The notes under the pieces are model-generated. The model worked only from the letters and a program-made list of their open reading frames with translations. It was not told the origin of the DNA and ran no database searches. Position numbers and translations under genes: made by a program. 64,000 nt of DNA from Macrothele yani (taxonomy: Eukaryota > Arthropoda > Arachnida > Araneae > Macrothelidae). Numbering within the stretch: the first letter of the stretch is position 1; each line of letters opens with the position of its first letter. Location: the NCBI GenBank assembly GCA_039090855.1, contig CM077011.1, forward strand, positions 21,701,001 to 21,765,000, given 5' to 3'. Shown one piece after another: positions 1 to 10,580 of this stretch.

Positions 1-904
1 CAACCTGGACGCGTAAATCGGGGATGGTCGCGGCTGGCCGTCGAGACCGGATAAGTCGTTGTCCCATAAAATCCCACACGTGCTCACTGGGGGAGAAATC
101 CGGTGAACGTGCACGCCATGGAAGTTGTCTCACACCCTGAAGTGCATGTTGCGTTGCACATGCCGTGTGTGGGCGTGCGTTACCTTGCTGGAAAACACCA
201 CGATGGACAGACCTTACAAATGTCACAACAACGGGCTGAATTATGTTGTTAATGTAGGAGGTGCTGTTTAACGTACCCGGTACAGGCACTAGTTGTGTAC
301 AGGAGTGATTGCTGATCGCTCCCCACACCAGGAGACCAGGTGTATGACCTGTGTGTCGTTGGAGGATGCAAGAAGGGTGGAGACACTCCCCTGTGCGTCT
401 GCGAACAGGCATACGGCCATCGGAGGCTCCCAAGCAGAATCTGCTTTCATCGCTGAACACGACAGATCGCCATTGCGTTCTCCAGTGCAGACGTTAGCGA
501 TACCACTGCAGCCGTTCCTGACGGTGGGCTGGAATCAGAGGTACACATGCCAGAGGCACACCTGCACGTAGTTCTGCATCCAGTAGACGGTCGCGGATTG
601 TTCGCATAGTCACCTCAGGTGCAACGGCAGCTCGGATTTGCGTCGCAGTGGATGTTCTGCTTGACAACGCAGCTCTTCTTATGCGTCGATCGGTCCGCTC
701 ATCAGTCCGTCTGTGACTCCCGGTTCCATGTCTGCTAGTGTGGGAATGTTCCTCAGACAACCTACGCCACCATCGTACCACCACCGATACATCCCGTCCA
801 ATTCGCTCCGCAATACGACCACCCGGCCTCGCGGAGTCCGACTAGACGGCCTCTCTCAAAGTCCGATAACTGCTGAAATCGTACACGTCTTCCAGTCCAG
901 GCAT
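1..904 (-). pseudogene. Tc1-like transposase, family A, broken and incomplete
   Basis: DDE transposase of the Tc1/mariner superfamily, which would cut and paste the element in the nucleus. The frame starts at an ATG at 904, read leftwards; its first residues match the copy at 50588. An 8-base loss near 800, compared with that copy, shifts the frame. The helix-turn-helix and linker region (RWWRRLSEEH) and the first catalytic Asp (FSDES, near 450) are readable. The second catalytic position reads QQGNARPH, with Gly in place of Asp. The Glu of the third motif is present (SEHVW), but its context is altered. The C-terminus lies beyond position 1. The product cannot be active. Confidence 0.85.
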
Positions 905-1147
905 TGCAGCTTCTTCAGGGTCTTCGTACGTGTCCGTACGCCGACGACTGATTACATTCACTTCGCCGTACGCCTTAAATACCACCGACGATAATTTGCA
1001 TATTATGCCGTGCTGTGGCGTAAGCTCTCACCGGTTGGTCCCGGAATTAACATCACACCTACGTAAACTCGACTCCATTAACATATGTAAATTTCATGAT
1101 CGTCCGCCAATCCCTTCTTGGTGTTCTTTTTTCACTTTCCGGCAGTG
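1..1147 (-). mobile_element. Tc1-like element, family A (cut by window edge)
   Basis: The right boundary is an inverted-repeat end read on the minus strand (CACTGCCGGAAAGTG, then AACACCAAGAAGG) at about 1112-1147. The same end, in the other orientation, starts the second copy of this family at 50345. The left end of the element lies outside the window. The only content is a degenerate transposase on the minus strand. Confidence 0.88.
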
Positions 1148-1452
1148 TGTTTCGATGAGACCATAAAAGGAACCTTTCATTGGCTTTATGACAATAATAT
1201 TCATTAATCCACCTATATAAGCCCCGCTTAATATTAGGAATTAGTAAACCTTATTGTTGTGATTTAATTCCTAATTTAAAAAATATGTATCGGACTGTGG
1301 CTTGGTATGGTCGAGTGAGTGACGTCAGCAAATACAATGTGTAGTACGTAAATTAATGTATATTCTGGAATCACTCGTTTTTTCACTCTCAAAAAGATCT
1401 TGTCATGCCAAATATGCATAGCATAAACTATCCACAAAAAAAGAACTAGGAC
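1148..1452. other. AT-rich spacer
   Basis: No coding frame, RNA gene or repeat was recognised between the family A element and the 106-bp satellite. Confidence 0.5.
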
Positions 1453-1879
1453 ATTCTCTCGATATTTTTTTAAATATACGAACTATAGAGCTACATTTGT
1501 GCTCGATTTAGAATTCAATCAAACGCCGATACAAGTAAAGGTTCTCTTAGGATTTTGCATTCTCTCGATATTATTTTAAATATACGGATTATAGAGCTAC
1601 ATTTGTGCTCGATTTGGAATTCAATGCAACGCCGATACAAGTTAAGGTACTCTTAGGATTTTGCATTCTCTCGATATTTTTTTTAAATATACGGATTATA
1701 GAGCTACATTTGTGTTCGATTTGGAATTCAATGCAACGCCGATACAAGTTAAGGTACTCTTAGGATTTTGCATTCTCTTGATATTGTTTTAAATATACGG
1801 ATTATAGAGCTACATTTATGCTCGATTTAGAATTCAATGCAACGCCGATACAAGTCAAGGTTCTCTTAGGATTTTGCAT
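1453..1879. repeat. 106-bp tandem repeat, four copies
   Basis: Four head-to-tail units begin with ATTCTCTCGAT or a close variant at 1453, 1559, 1665 and 1772, giving a period of 106-107 bp. Each unit carries TATAGAGCTACATTT and ends CTCTTAGGATTTTGC. Units differ by scattered substitutions and short T-run changes. No open frame spans the array, so it is a short satellite. It stops about 50 bp before the mariner element. Confidence 0.9.
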
Positions 1880-1930
1880 ACATTTAGGTTTTTCCATATA
1901 AAACTTGTGGAGAAACCGCGTCAGAAATAT

Positions 1931-3196
1931 AGTGTGGCCCAAAAAGGTGTAACCAATTTGAAATGATAACTTTGGATACAAAACTCATACCAGCATTCTG
2001 TTTGTTGCCGGTGGTAAGGAATACCCTCAAGTGTTCTAGAAGTGTACCAAATGCATCCTGCGACGAAAGCACATATTGTGGAGTGGTTTATTGAAACCCG
2101 ATCCGAAACGCAAGTTCAGCGGAATTTCAGAGCAAAACATGGGAGCAAACTTCCCCACACGTAACAGCATCAGAAAGTGGTACAGGCAGTTCAAGGAGAC
2201 TGATAGCGTCCTTACAAAGAAAAGCCCTGCACGACCATCGCTGGTTCTAGAAGGGGAGGAGGTTGTGAGACAAACATTCACTCGTAGCCCTCGAAAGTCA
2301 ATCCGACAAACAGCACGACAGTTGGCCATCCCCAAATCGTAAGTGCACAGAGTGTTACGTCATAAATAGGAAATGACCTCGTGTAAACTGCAGATAACCA
2401 ACCACATAACCCCCAGATGATCACGTGAAACGTAAACAGTTCGCTGAAGAGATGTTGGAGAACATTACCAATGCTGAAACTTTCCTGATACAAATCTGCT
2501 TCTCGGATGAGCGCACTTTCCATGTTTCTGGAAAGGTTAACAAATAGAATGGGAGAATTTGGGGAACTAAGCACCAGCATTACACAATGGAACATGAACA
2601 TGCTAGCCCAAAAGGGCATGTCTGGTGTGTCATAATGGTCGACCGTGTAATTGAACCCTTTTTATTTCAAGAAGCTACCCCTAAGAGCTGCTAATTACCT
2701 AGACATGATTGAGCAGTTTGTGTATCCATAGTTGGATGAACTTGCAACTTCGATCATTTTCCAACAAGATGGGGTGCCTCCTCATTGCGCTTTTATTGTG
2801 AAGAGGTCTCTGGAGACCAAATTCCCCTATCGATGGATTGGGCATGGTTGTTCCATTGCATTAACCACACGATCGCCGAACGTAACAACTTCTGACTTTT
2901 CTTATAGGGATTCATCAAGTGTGAGGTTTACAGTACCCCTGTTGCAGTCATTGCTGACCTAAAGACGAGAATTACACACGCACTGCAGAATGTTAATACG
3001 GACATTCTCGAACGAACATGGCTGGAACTGCAATACCGTTTAGACATTGTTCGGGTGACAAGTGGTTCCCATATCGAATGTCTATAAAACTTCATGATCT
3101 GTTCTGTCAATTAACACTAGTTGTGCATTGACATCATTTATATTAAAACTCTTATGATTATTTTAAATTGGTAACCCCTTTATGGGACACCGTGTA
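1931..3196 (+). mobile_element. mariner-like element
   Basis: Imperfect terminal inverted repeats of about 35 bp: the left end has TGTAACCAATTT near 1950 and the right end has AAATTGGTAACC near 3165, followed by GGGACACCGTGTA. The 1.27-kb length and the single interior transposase fit an autonomous-type mariner that has decayed. The right end shares GGGACACCGTGTA with the mariner ending at 55662. Confidence 0.82.
2051..3087 (+). pseudogene. mariner-like transposase with frameshifts and stops
   Basis: The frame opens with MHPATKAHIVEWF at 2051 and shows the N-terminal helix-turn-helix motif of arthropod mariner-like proteins (NSIRKWYRQFKET, then TRSPRKSIRQTARQL). A one-base shift near 2145 separates the first 35 residues from the rest. 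Downstream are FHVSGKVN, FQQDGVPPH (second catalytic Asp, 2760-2785) and the C-terminal LELQYRLDIVRVTSGSHIECL ahead of the stop at 3087. Several in-frame stops lie between 2540 and 2900. Domain order and length match the family, but the gene is dead. Confidence 0.82.
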
Positions 3197-4308
3197 TAAT
3201 ATGGTTCACGTCTCATAATTTTCGAAATCTCTGATTTAGAAATTTGAAATCTTGTATTGTGTACATTTCCGACTTTCGTTTCACACGGATGAAGGGCTCA
3301 TAAAGAAAAAATAAGAAATTTGACATTCGGAACTTCACTGTTTGTTAGCTTCTGTAGATTTCACTTTACGAACGGTCACAAGGTTCACTCGGGCCTTATT
3401 AAAGCGAACCATCCGATCAGCTGGAACACCGCACAAACTCGTGAAGATATTTGATTTTGTTGCAGCTTACTGAGAAAGTAATTTTATCATAAAATTAACA
3501 TCAAGATGAAAGTTCTGTTTTAATATTTAGACATTAAAAAACCCTGTAAACAAACGTTGATATCATAATCATTAAACTTAAAAACTCAGAATATAAAATT
3601 AAAAAGCACTACGCCCGATGATGTCTTTTCACAAAAACTTCAAATTTTCCTTTTTATGTAGAATATTAGAACGCCGAAATTTTTTGAAAAAGGAAAAAAA
3701 AAACGTTCTTTACTAAATATACTTTAATGCTTCAGCAGAACATTTTATTTTACTTTTTTTTTTTGCTTTGTTGGCTCAAGTTTTCTATTTTACTGACAAC
3801 AGAAAGATGACTATTTAATAGAGTAGCGCCCGGTGTTTGAAGGTTTTTTCCCCCTTCAAACAGAATTTTCGACACCGTTCGCTACTTTACTTAAATTAGC
3901 GTCTTTATCGATCCAAAGAACAGGAGTTAGGGAAAATGCCATGCAGTAAATTGCTATTGAAGTATGTGCCGGGAGAATCAGCGCAAATCTGCAGGTTGAA
4001 GAAATTCGCATTAAAAGACGTTTAATGTTTAGAAGTTGAAAATCTTGCCCATTAGTTTGCGAACAAAAATAAATACAACTAAAGACTAACAGATTGCCGG
4101 AGATGCGAGCCTGCGATCTTATCTGAAACTGTAACAGATCAAGTAAAATAAATAAATTCAGACATAATGTGAGAACGAGTAGCGTTCTGCTTGTTTTTTA
4201 TTTAGTTGTTTTTCTCCTTTACACGTAATATTAAAGCATTTATTCAACGTGAAAATGCACAACAACCATTTTATTTCGAACTTTAATAACATATTTTGAT
4301 TGCAACTA
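3197..4308. other. AT-rich intergenic stretch
   Basis: No coding segment was recognised. The only structure seen is a nested hairpin at 3823-3885, listed separately. Confidence 0.5.
3823..3885. repeat. nested inverted repeat (hairpin)
   Basis: The outer arms GTAGCGCCCGGTGT (3823-3836) and ACACCGTTCGCTAC (3872-3885) pair with two mismatches. The inner arms TTTGAAGG and CCTTCAAA (3836-3860) pair fully. It could be a very short foldback relic or a chance structure. Confidence 0.5.
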
Positions 4309-5734
4309 CACTGACGGAAAAAAAACCCCAACACCAAGAAGGGGTTGTGTTAGATAAACGACAGTTGGTAGGCGGTGAGAGTACATTTGTAAGATGACGT
4401 CTACGCAAATTTCGCGCTCGGCGCATACGCGTGGCGCTAGTAGCGCCCCTCGGAACATACAAAGCAGGTTTGCTGTAAATACGCGCTGTAACGTTCGTGA
4501 GTGTTAGTTATCGTTGAGATTCGACGTAGAGTGTTGATGTTAGTCAAACATGCCTTTAAGAAGACGAAGAAGCCATTATCAACAGCTCACGGAGTTTGAA
4601 CGAGGTCGTGTAATATGGCTACGAGAAGGTGGATTTTCTTTCCGCAATATTGCAGAACGACTTGGCAGGAATGTAGCCACTGTGCATGATTGTTGGCAGC
4701 GGTGGTCAAGGAAAGGTACTGCCTCAAGAAGACCGGGTTCCGGCCGGCCACGTGGCACTACTAAGAAGGAAGACCGCCGTGTACGGCGTATGGCCGTGGC
4801 GCATCGTATTGCGTCTGCGGCAGCAATTCGAGCTGCAGTTGCCACCACAGTGACACAACGAACTGTTACAAATCGGTTACTTGAAGGACAGCTCCGAGCC
4901 AGACGCCCTGTAGCGTGCATTCCACTTACTTCAAACCACTGCCGTTTGCGACGTCAGTGGTGTCAAGCTAGAGCTCATTGGAGGACGGAGTGGAGATCTG
5001 TTGTGTTTTCTGATGAAAACCGGTTCTGCCTGGGTGCCAGTGATGGCCGTGTGTTGGTTAGAAGGAGGCCAGGTGAGGGCCTGCAACCAACCTGTCTGCG
5101 GCCGAGACACACTGGACCTACACCTGGTGTTATGGTCTGGGGAGCAATTTCCTATGACAGCAGGAGCACTCTCGTGGTTATCCCACGCACCCTGACGGCA
5201 CAGTTGTACGTCGGTCTGGTGATTCAACCTGTTGTGCTGACATTCATAAACAGCATTCCACGGGGTGTTTTCCAACAGGATAACGCTCGCCCGCATACCG
5301 CTGTTGTAACCCAACATGCTCTACAGAGTGTCGACATGTTGCCGTGGCCTGGTAGATCACCAGATCTTTCACCAATCGAGCACGTATGGGACATCATTGG
5401 ACGACAACTCCAGCGTCACCCCCAACCAGCATTAACCGTCCCTGTATTGACCGACTAAGTGCAACAGGCATGGAACACCATCCCACAAACTGACATCCAG
5501 CACCTGTACGACACAATGCATGAACGTTTGCGTGCTTGCATTCAACATTCTGGCGGTTACACCGGTTATTAATGTACCAGCGTTTCACATTTAAAATGGC
5601 TCTTCTCGCGCTTACAATAAGCTGTGATCTTGAAACCTTAATCGATTAAATATGTTACGTATACAAATGTATTGCCGCCATTTCATTCCTCTACAACTAT
5701 TTTTTCATGGTGTTGGGATTTTTTTCCGTCAGTG
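4309..5734 (+). mobile_element. Tc1-like element, family B, near-intact copy
   Basis: Terminal repeats CACTGACGGAAAAAAA at 4309 and the complement TTTTTTTCCGTCAGTG ending at 5734 are flanked by TA, the target site of this superfamily. Inside each end are the words CAACACCAAGAAGG (left) and GGTGTTGGG (right). The second copy at 52676-54094 shares even the non-coding leader (GCGCTCGGCGCATACGCGTG). Confidence 0.93.
4550..5572 (+). pseudogene. Tc1-like DDE transposase, family B, one premature stop
   Basis: The ATG at 4550 opens a 340-codon frame broken by one stop, TAA at 5456-5458. The other copy has CAA at that position (53816), so a single C-to-T change explains it. The frame ends naturally after GGYTGY at 5572. 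Seen in order: a helix-turn-helix N-terminus (FSFRNIAERLGRNVATVHD, residues about 27-45), an Arg-rich GRPR hinge, then VFSDENRF, FQQDNARPH and SPDLSPIEHVW with all three catalytic residues. I count 32 residues between the second Asp and the Glu, against 34 in classical Tc1. The 302-residue product keeps the whole triad but loses about 37 C-terminal residues. This is the best-preserved transposase in the window. It is listed as a pseudogene because of the stop, although a shortened protein is possible. Confidence 0.9.
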
Positions 5735-5884
5735 TATATAGAAATAGAAGAATCACAGGTCGGATTGAATAAGGTTTCTTGTTTAATTGGTATATTGTTT
5801 GCTTGTTGGACATATGACATTGCATTGTCAAAACCACGAGGAAAAAAATCTAACAAATTACCTTATTTTAAGGTAATGGAACAT

Positions 5885-6121
5885 TTGTCACAAATATAAT
5901 TTTTTTTTCAAGTTGACCAAGGTTTCGCTGGGTTCTTACCTAGGTTCATCAGGACGAATGCAACGCAAATATTCAAATTGTACTTGATATAAATGGTATT
6001 TACAGTCACGAGTTTTGATATCATGTACAATTTGAATATTTACGTTCATTCGTCCTGACGAAGCTAGGTCAGAACCCAGCAAGGTCTTGGTCCACTTGAA
6101 AAAATAAAATATTTGTGATAA
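5885..6121. mobile_element. foldback MITE with ~100-bp arms
   Basis: The left arm 5887-5990 and right arm about 6019-6120 are inverted copies. They share the words GTCACAAATAT, TTTTTCAAGT, CTGGGTTC, CAGGACGAATG and AATATTCAAATTGTAC. A spacer of about 30 bp separates them. There is no coding content. The structure is a hairpin-type non-autonomous element of unknown superfamily. Confidence 0.8.
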
Positions 6122-7009
6122 ACGCTATATTATCTTAATATATATATATAGTCGTCACGAGACTGTAGTATCTGATTTCAAGAATAAATTATCGTATTTT
6201 CCGGCTTATAAGAAGATACTTTTTTTCTGGTCTTGATCTCAACTTATGTACTACATCCACTTCTCTATTGACTGCTCATAGAGACTATTCAAAGAGAAAA
6301 TGTGTATACATACATGTTGTGCATTAAATTCAGTCGCGATACAAGTACCCGAAAAGCAAAATGAAGTTTATTTCGAAAGCGTACGAAATGTAATATTTCG
6401 TCACTAAGAACTAGTTTAAAAGCTGATTCAACAGATATTTCCGTTCTACAGAAATATTAAAATCACCGTGATCGATTTGCTGTGGTAACAGCTCTACGTT
6501 GAAACCATCGCCCTCACGACCTTTCCAAGAATCTCGTGGGTGGAATTTACCGCTGGTTCTGCAAAGCAGCCAGAACCACAGTGGGTGCACCTCATATACC
6601 TCCCGATGATTAAACCTCTGAAATTTGTCGCTGCCGAGCAGTTGATTGGCTGGTGTAGCTAACCTCAGATCATGTGTATGTTCCAGTCAGACCCGAGGCT
6701 GCAAGGGTGTTGATGGCGTCTGGTCGTTTGCGGCGGTATCTCTTCGTTTATGCCCCTGTGTGTTCTGTTTCGGTTTTTTGGAGCTCGGTCATCTAACTGT
6801 GCAGTCATACCTCACTATCTGGCATGATTTATTTATTTCCTATATCATACCGTAACCCGAATCTTCTACTTTGCTATTTTTATGCGCTATTTACAACCAA
6901 TCATCAGGCACTGCTGTCCTAAAATCCTCTGCAAAATGATTTACCTTTTTATTATATTGAGTTTTATTCAGCATTTGGAGAAAGCAGTGAATAAATTGCA
7001 AAAATTAAA
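6122..7009. other. intergenic stretch, nothing recognised
   Basis: Starts with a short TA microsatellite (about 6138-6151). No open frame with recognisable content and no clear repeat was found. Confidence 0.45.
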
Positions 7010-7093
7010 GCCTCATTTGCCGGTGGTGTGATTGGAAACCACATTTTCTTCAGAGTCAGATATTCTACCTCTTGAACTACGTAGACCAAGGCT
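7010..7093 (-). repeat. tRNA-like remnant (possible SINE head)
   Basis: On the minus strand this reads as a tRNA-shaped sequence: outer GCCT...AGGC ends, AGAGGTAGAATATCTGACTCTGAAG resembling D-arm to anticodon-arm order, and GGTTTCCAATCAC as a degenerate B box. The B box lacks TTCGA and the fold is imperfect. It is therefore a pseudo-tRNA or old SINE head rather than a functional tRNA gene. Confidence 0.4.
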
Positions 7094-7510
7094 TATCGTA
7101 GCAACTTGTCGTTTTGGCAAGTGCGTCACCTTTTGAGGTAGATACGTTTCATGCTTTCTTGCTCCATAAGCTTATTCTGATTATGTGCAAACGCAGCGGA
7201 CTAACACTGTTAATTTTGACCAAACTTCCGAACAACCATCACTTTTCCGTGGTCAGAGCAATAGCCGTTATTGGGGAGTTTTACTCTATAAAAAACATTG
7301 CTTAAATGATTTTTACATCTGTATTTTTGAGATTTATTGACCCTGTTTCATACCACTAAATCACGTAGCTTTTGAAAAATGACATTAAATTTGAAAGAGA
7401 TTGATAACGAAAACATGAATTCTAAGCATTTTAATATCGATCTGGAAAGCACTTTTTCAGTGAACGAACTGCCACACGAAACAGATCAAGACGAACCGTA
7501 ATAATTAAAA

Positions 7511-8315
7511 TAGTATAACTATACTAATGATCCGAATTTCTCGGCGTAGAATATTTCGGTGTCGGTATAAGATCTCCGGCACCTTGATATACGATGCTTA
7601 AGAGAAATATTGACAAGCCTCCTCTTCTCAATGAGGCAGGTGTTTTTGCGATCCCACTGCAATATTCGGACGGCTCCACGCGATACTACATACATCGGAA
7701 TGTCTAAACGTTCGTTCGGAATTAGAACCAGCGAACATAAAAGGGATACAAAAGACGGAAAAATAACCACCGACCTATTAATATGTCAGTGGTTATTTTT
7801 CAAACCCACTGACCTATCGTTCGTTTGGAATCAGAATCAGCGAACATAAAAGGGATACAAAAGACGCGAAACTAACCACTGACCTGTGAAGTAAAGTTCA
7901 AGCCCGCTGATCCTGTGTTTAGTGATACAAAGAAATAAACTTCATGCTCCACACCAAAATCTCCTGTCATTCGCAAAACCTTGGAAATCGTGACCAGCAG
8001 CGAGGCTTGCAATGATAGCGGCTCTCTGGAGTTGCCACGTATTTGGAATCAATTCCTCAAATAATGCTACGTTTTCTATCATGGTACCGCGCGCCCAACA
8101 AACGTTACCTCGTTTCTTCGAATTGTCACATTTGCGCCTACTCATTTATTGTCCAGTCATGTCACCGCGTTCAAATTGCTGAAACGTTCCATTATCCAGT
8201 TTGCAGTTAGCTGTCTACCTTCCTTCAAAAAGCCATCTGGTTAATGTACGAAAGCTTCGAAAGTTTTGTTTTTATTTTACGCCGAGAATTTCGGATCATT
8301 AGTATAGTTATACTA
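7511..8315. mobile_element. inverted-repeat element carrying a GIY-YIG scrap
   Basis: The ends are TAGTATAACTATACTAATG at 7511 and its complement ending at 8315, and pairing continues into GATCCGAA...TCGGCGTA. The interior holds a duplicated Penelope-type GIY-YIG fragment (7639-7866) and, near the right end (about 8210-8250), AAAAGCCATCTGGTTAATG. That right-hand stretch is nearly the same as part of the palindrome at 10581-11063, so the two elements belong to one family or share ends. Confidence 0.7.
7639..7866 (+). pseudogene. GIY-YIG endonuclease fragment, Penelope-like, internally duplicated
   Basis: GIY-YIG domains act as the endonuclease of Penelope-like retroelements. Here GVFAIPLQ in one frame is followed, after a frame change, by TTYIGMSKRSFGIRTSEHKRD (7687-7750, read as overlapping words YIGMSKRSFG and IRTSEHKRD). 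The order matches G-V-Y-x-I-P, then Y-I-G-x-x-x-R-S, then R-x-x-E-H-K-R. A second copy of the RSFGIRISEHKRDTKD stretch follows at about 7818-7866. No reverse transcriptase was found nearby, so this is a captured or stranded fragment. Confidence 0.55.
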
Positions 8316-8414
8316 TTTTGAGTATAATTGGAAATTTATTCGTACTTATTAATTACGAAATAACTAAACTTTTTTCTACTAATACCAGTGTTCTTTTGAA
8401 CACATTTTGTGATA

Positions 8415-9545
8415 CACTATCTACCAACAAGTAATTGGACACATGTGATAGCAAAGGAAAACGAAGTTTATTCACCTTCAATAGTTGGTGGAGCCTCCAT
8501 GAGCGGCGATTACAGCTGCGACCCTTCCGGGCATACTCTCAACCAGGTGTTGTACGACGGCTATGGTATTTTCTTCCACTCGGCTTGGAGAAGACAGATC
8601 AGTTCCTTCACCAATTTCGGGCGGTGGGGGCAAAGGTCCGGGCTCTGCGCAGGCCAGTCCATTCGATTAACCCCATTGTCACCATACCAAGCCAAGGTGG
8701 ACCTCGCAACATGACAGGTGGCATTGTGATCCTGAAAGTAACATGGTTCCACCCTGTAAAACTGAAGCGCATGATCATTCAAAATGGTGCAGTAGGTCTC
8801 GACGTTGAGTCTACCAGGAATTGCGACCAAGGGTCCCGTGCCATACCAGGAGAAACACCCCCATAGCATAATTCCACCGCCGCCGAACTTCACAGTTGGC
8901 ACAATACATTCCGCCAGGAGGCGTTCTCCAGGCAGACGCCAAATCCAGACCCTGCCATCCAAACGCTAGAGGGTTAACCTTCATTCGTCGCTCCAGAAAA
9001 CCTGTTTCCACTGTTCAACGGTCCACTGTCGACATTCTTTGCACCGGACTTGGTGATCAAAGGCTTGTGGGCGGCAGCACGTCCATGATAACCAAGCAGA
9101 TGGCTTCCTTACGGATGGTATTCATCGAAAGAACACTCCCGGATGCCTGTTAAAACTCCTCGCGGATGTGGCCCATCGATTTGGTGCGGTTCTTTCGAAT
9201 TTCTATGGCCAGCACCCGTCGGGCTCTAACACCCAGTTTTGTGGGTCTACCGGGTCGGGGCACATTCCGACAGTCACCTCTCATCCACTTGCCAATCACG
9301 TAGGCCACTGTCGATTTTGGGTACGTCAACTCGCTGGGTATGTCACATATGAATCGGCCATTTCTTTAATACCCGACGATTACACCTTTCTCGAAATCAG
9401 ATAGCTCCGAACTGCGTGGTATCTTGTATGCGACTGGTTGCGTTGTTGTTTCCCACACGATATTTAACGGCGGCGGCCGTGACGTGTATCAGGACCGTAG
9501 ATATCGTCGATTGCAGGGGTGTCCAATTACTTGTTGGTAGAAAGT
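8415..9545 (-). mobile_element. Tc1-like element, family C
   Basis: Near-perfect 28-bp terminal repeats, CACTATCTACCAACAAGT at 8415 and the complement ending at 9545, both reaching GTAATTGGACAC. They enclose one minus-strand transposase relic. The family is distinct from A, B, E, F, H, J and K by its ends. Confidence 0.9.
8478..9430 (-). pseudogene. Tc1-like transposase, family C, broken
   Basis: Read leftwards from about 9430: RSSELSDFEKGVIVG is the N-terminal helix-turn-helix start, followed by GRPTKLGVRARRVLAI, a WSDE motif followed at once by a stop (near 8975), RLPGERLLAECIVPTVKFGGG, and FQDHNATCHVARST with the second catalytic Asp near 8745. The third motif is damaged: SPDLCP is followed by unrelated residues, and the expected N-P-I-E-x-x-W is missing, so the catalytic Glu is lost by deletion. 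The C-terminus AHGGSTNY ends at the stop at 8478-8480. Confidence 0.85.
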
Positions 9546-10580
9546 GTATATGCATAGAACTAAAATGGTGACACTTGCTTGTGAGAATACATTCTCATTG
9601 ATGCTGAGATACCGTATCTTCAAGTCAGATAATAATATAAAGAAAACTTAAGCACTACAAGCCCTATTCATGATAATGATCACTGCATTTTTCTGGACGG
9701 AAACATGCTTGAATTCTGAAACATAAGTTGTCCTTAAGGCGGGGATACCGTTGTAATTGATCCAATGAAAAGCAAATCACTTCTTTGCATGCGCAGATAT
9801 AGAGGCTATGTGCCTTTCATTTGAAGGTTTATGAATTAAATTTTAATTATCGTACATTTGAACACCCTATATCAAACTTCTTAGTAACTTTAGCTTTTTT
9901 TTTTAATTTTGGTACAAGCCAGGAACAGACTTTATCTGGAAAATTTGTTTTTCATTCAACCAATATCCATTCAATATTTCACCACATCATGATTCTAATT
10001 TTATAAATTTAAGTTTTGTTTTTATAGCCTCTCCTCTTAAGTTTTCTGGATCAGTCTTTGACTCCTTGAGCATCATTCTGCAAGCCTTTTGTGCAAAAAT
10101 AGGTGCCGGTTCGGGCGTGTTCAGTCAGAATAAAAACTCAAATGATGATGATCTCTGAAGTTCCAAATTTCTCTACCGACAAACGTGAGGTTGAATTATT
10201 TTTGCATATACGTACTTGCACATCACTAAACAGTTTTCCGAGAATCAGAGGTTCACTTTTCAAAGCAAGATTACCTACAAAATCAAATTTAGTGGTACGG
10301 TGAAACCTCCATTAAGGGACACCTCCGAACAACGGTAAGTTTTGGTAGGTACAGAATAGCTGCCGTAGGATTAATATTAACGATAACATTCATTCAAACA
10401 AAGAAACCTCTTAACAGCGGTCAACAGACACCCCAATCAGTCAGGAAGTGGATCAGACGGACACCTTATTCCTTAAGATTTTACGTAGTGCCTTCAGCAT
10501 TTCTGCGAGAGGTATAAGATAGCAACAATGAATATTGCTAATGAAAGTCGGGAAGAACGTGAAGGTTATCAGCAAATGCA
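9546..10580. other. AT-rich stretch with a possible pogo-type end
   Basis: No coding frame was recognised. Around 10298-10345 the words GGTGAAACCTCCATTAAGGG and CACCTCCGAACAACGG resemble the ends of pogo/Tigger-type non-autonomous elements. No matching second end was found, so this is only a hint. Confidence 0.3.

Noticed and set aside
7942..8145. 67-codon minus-strand frame inside the inverted-repeat element
   Set aside because: No motif recognised, and the surrounding element is non-autonomous. Insufficient support.
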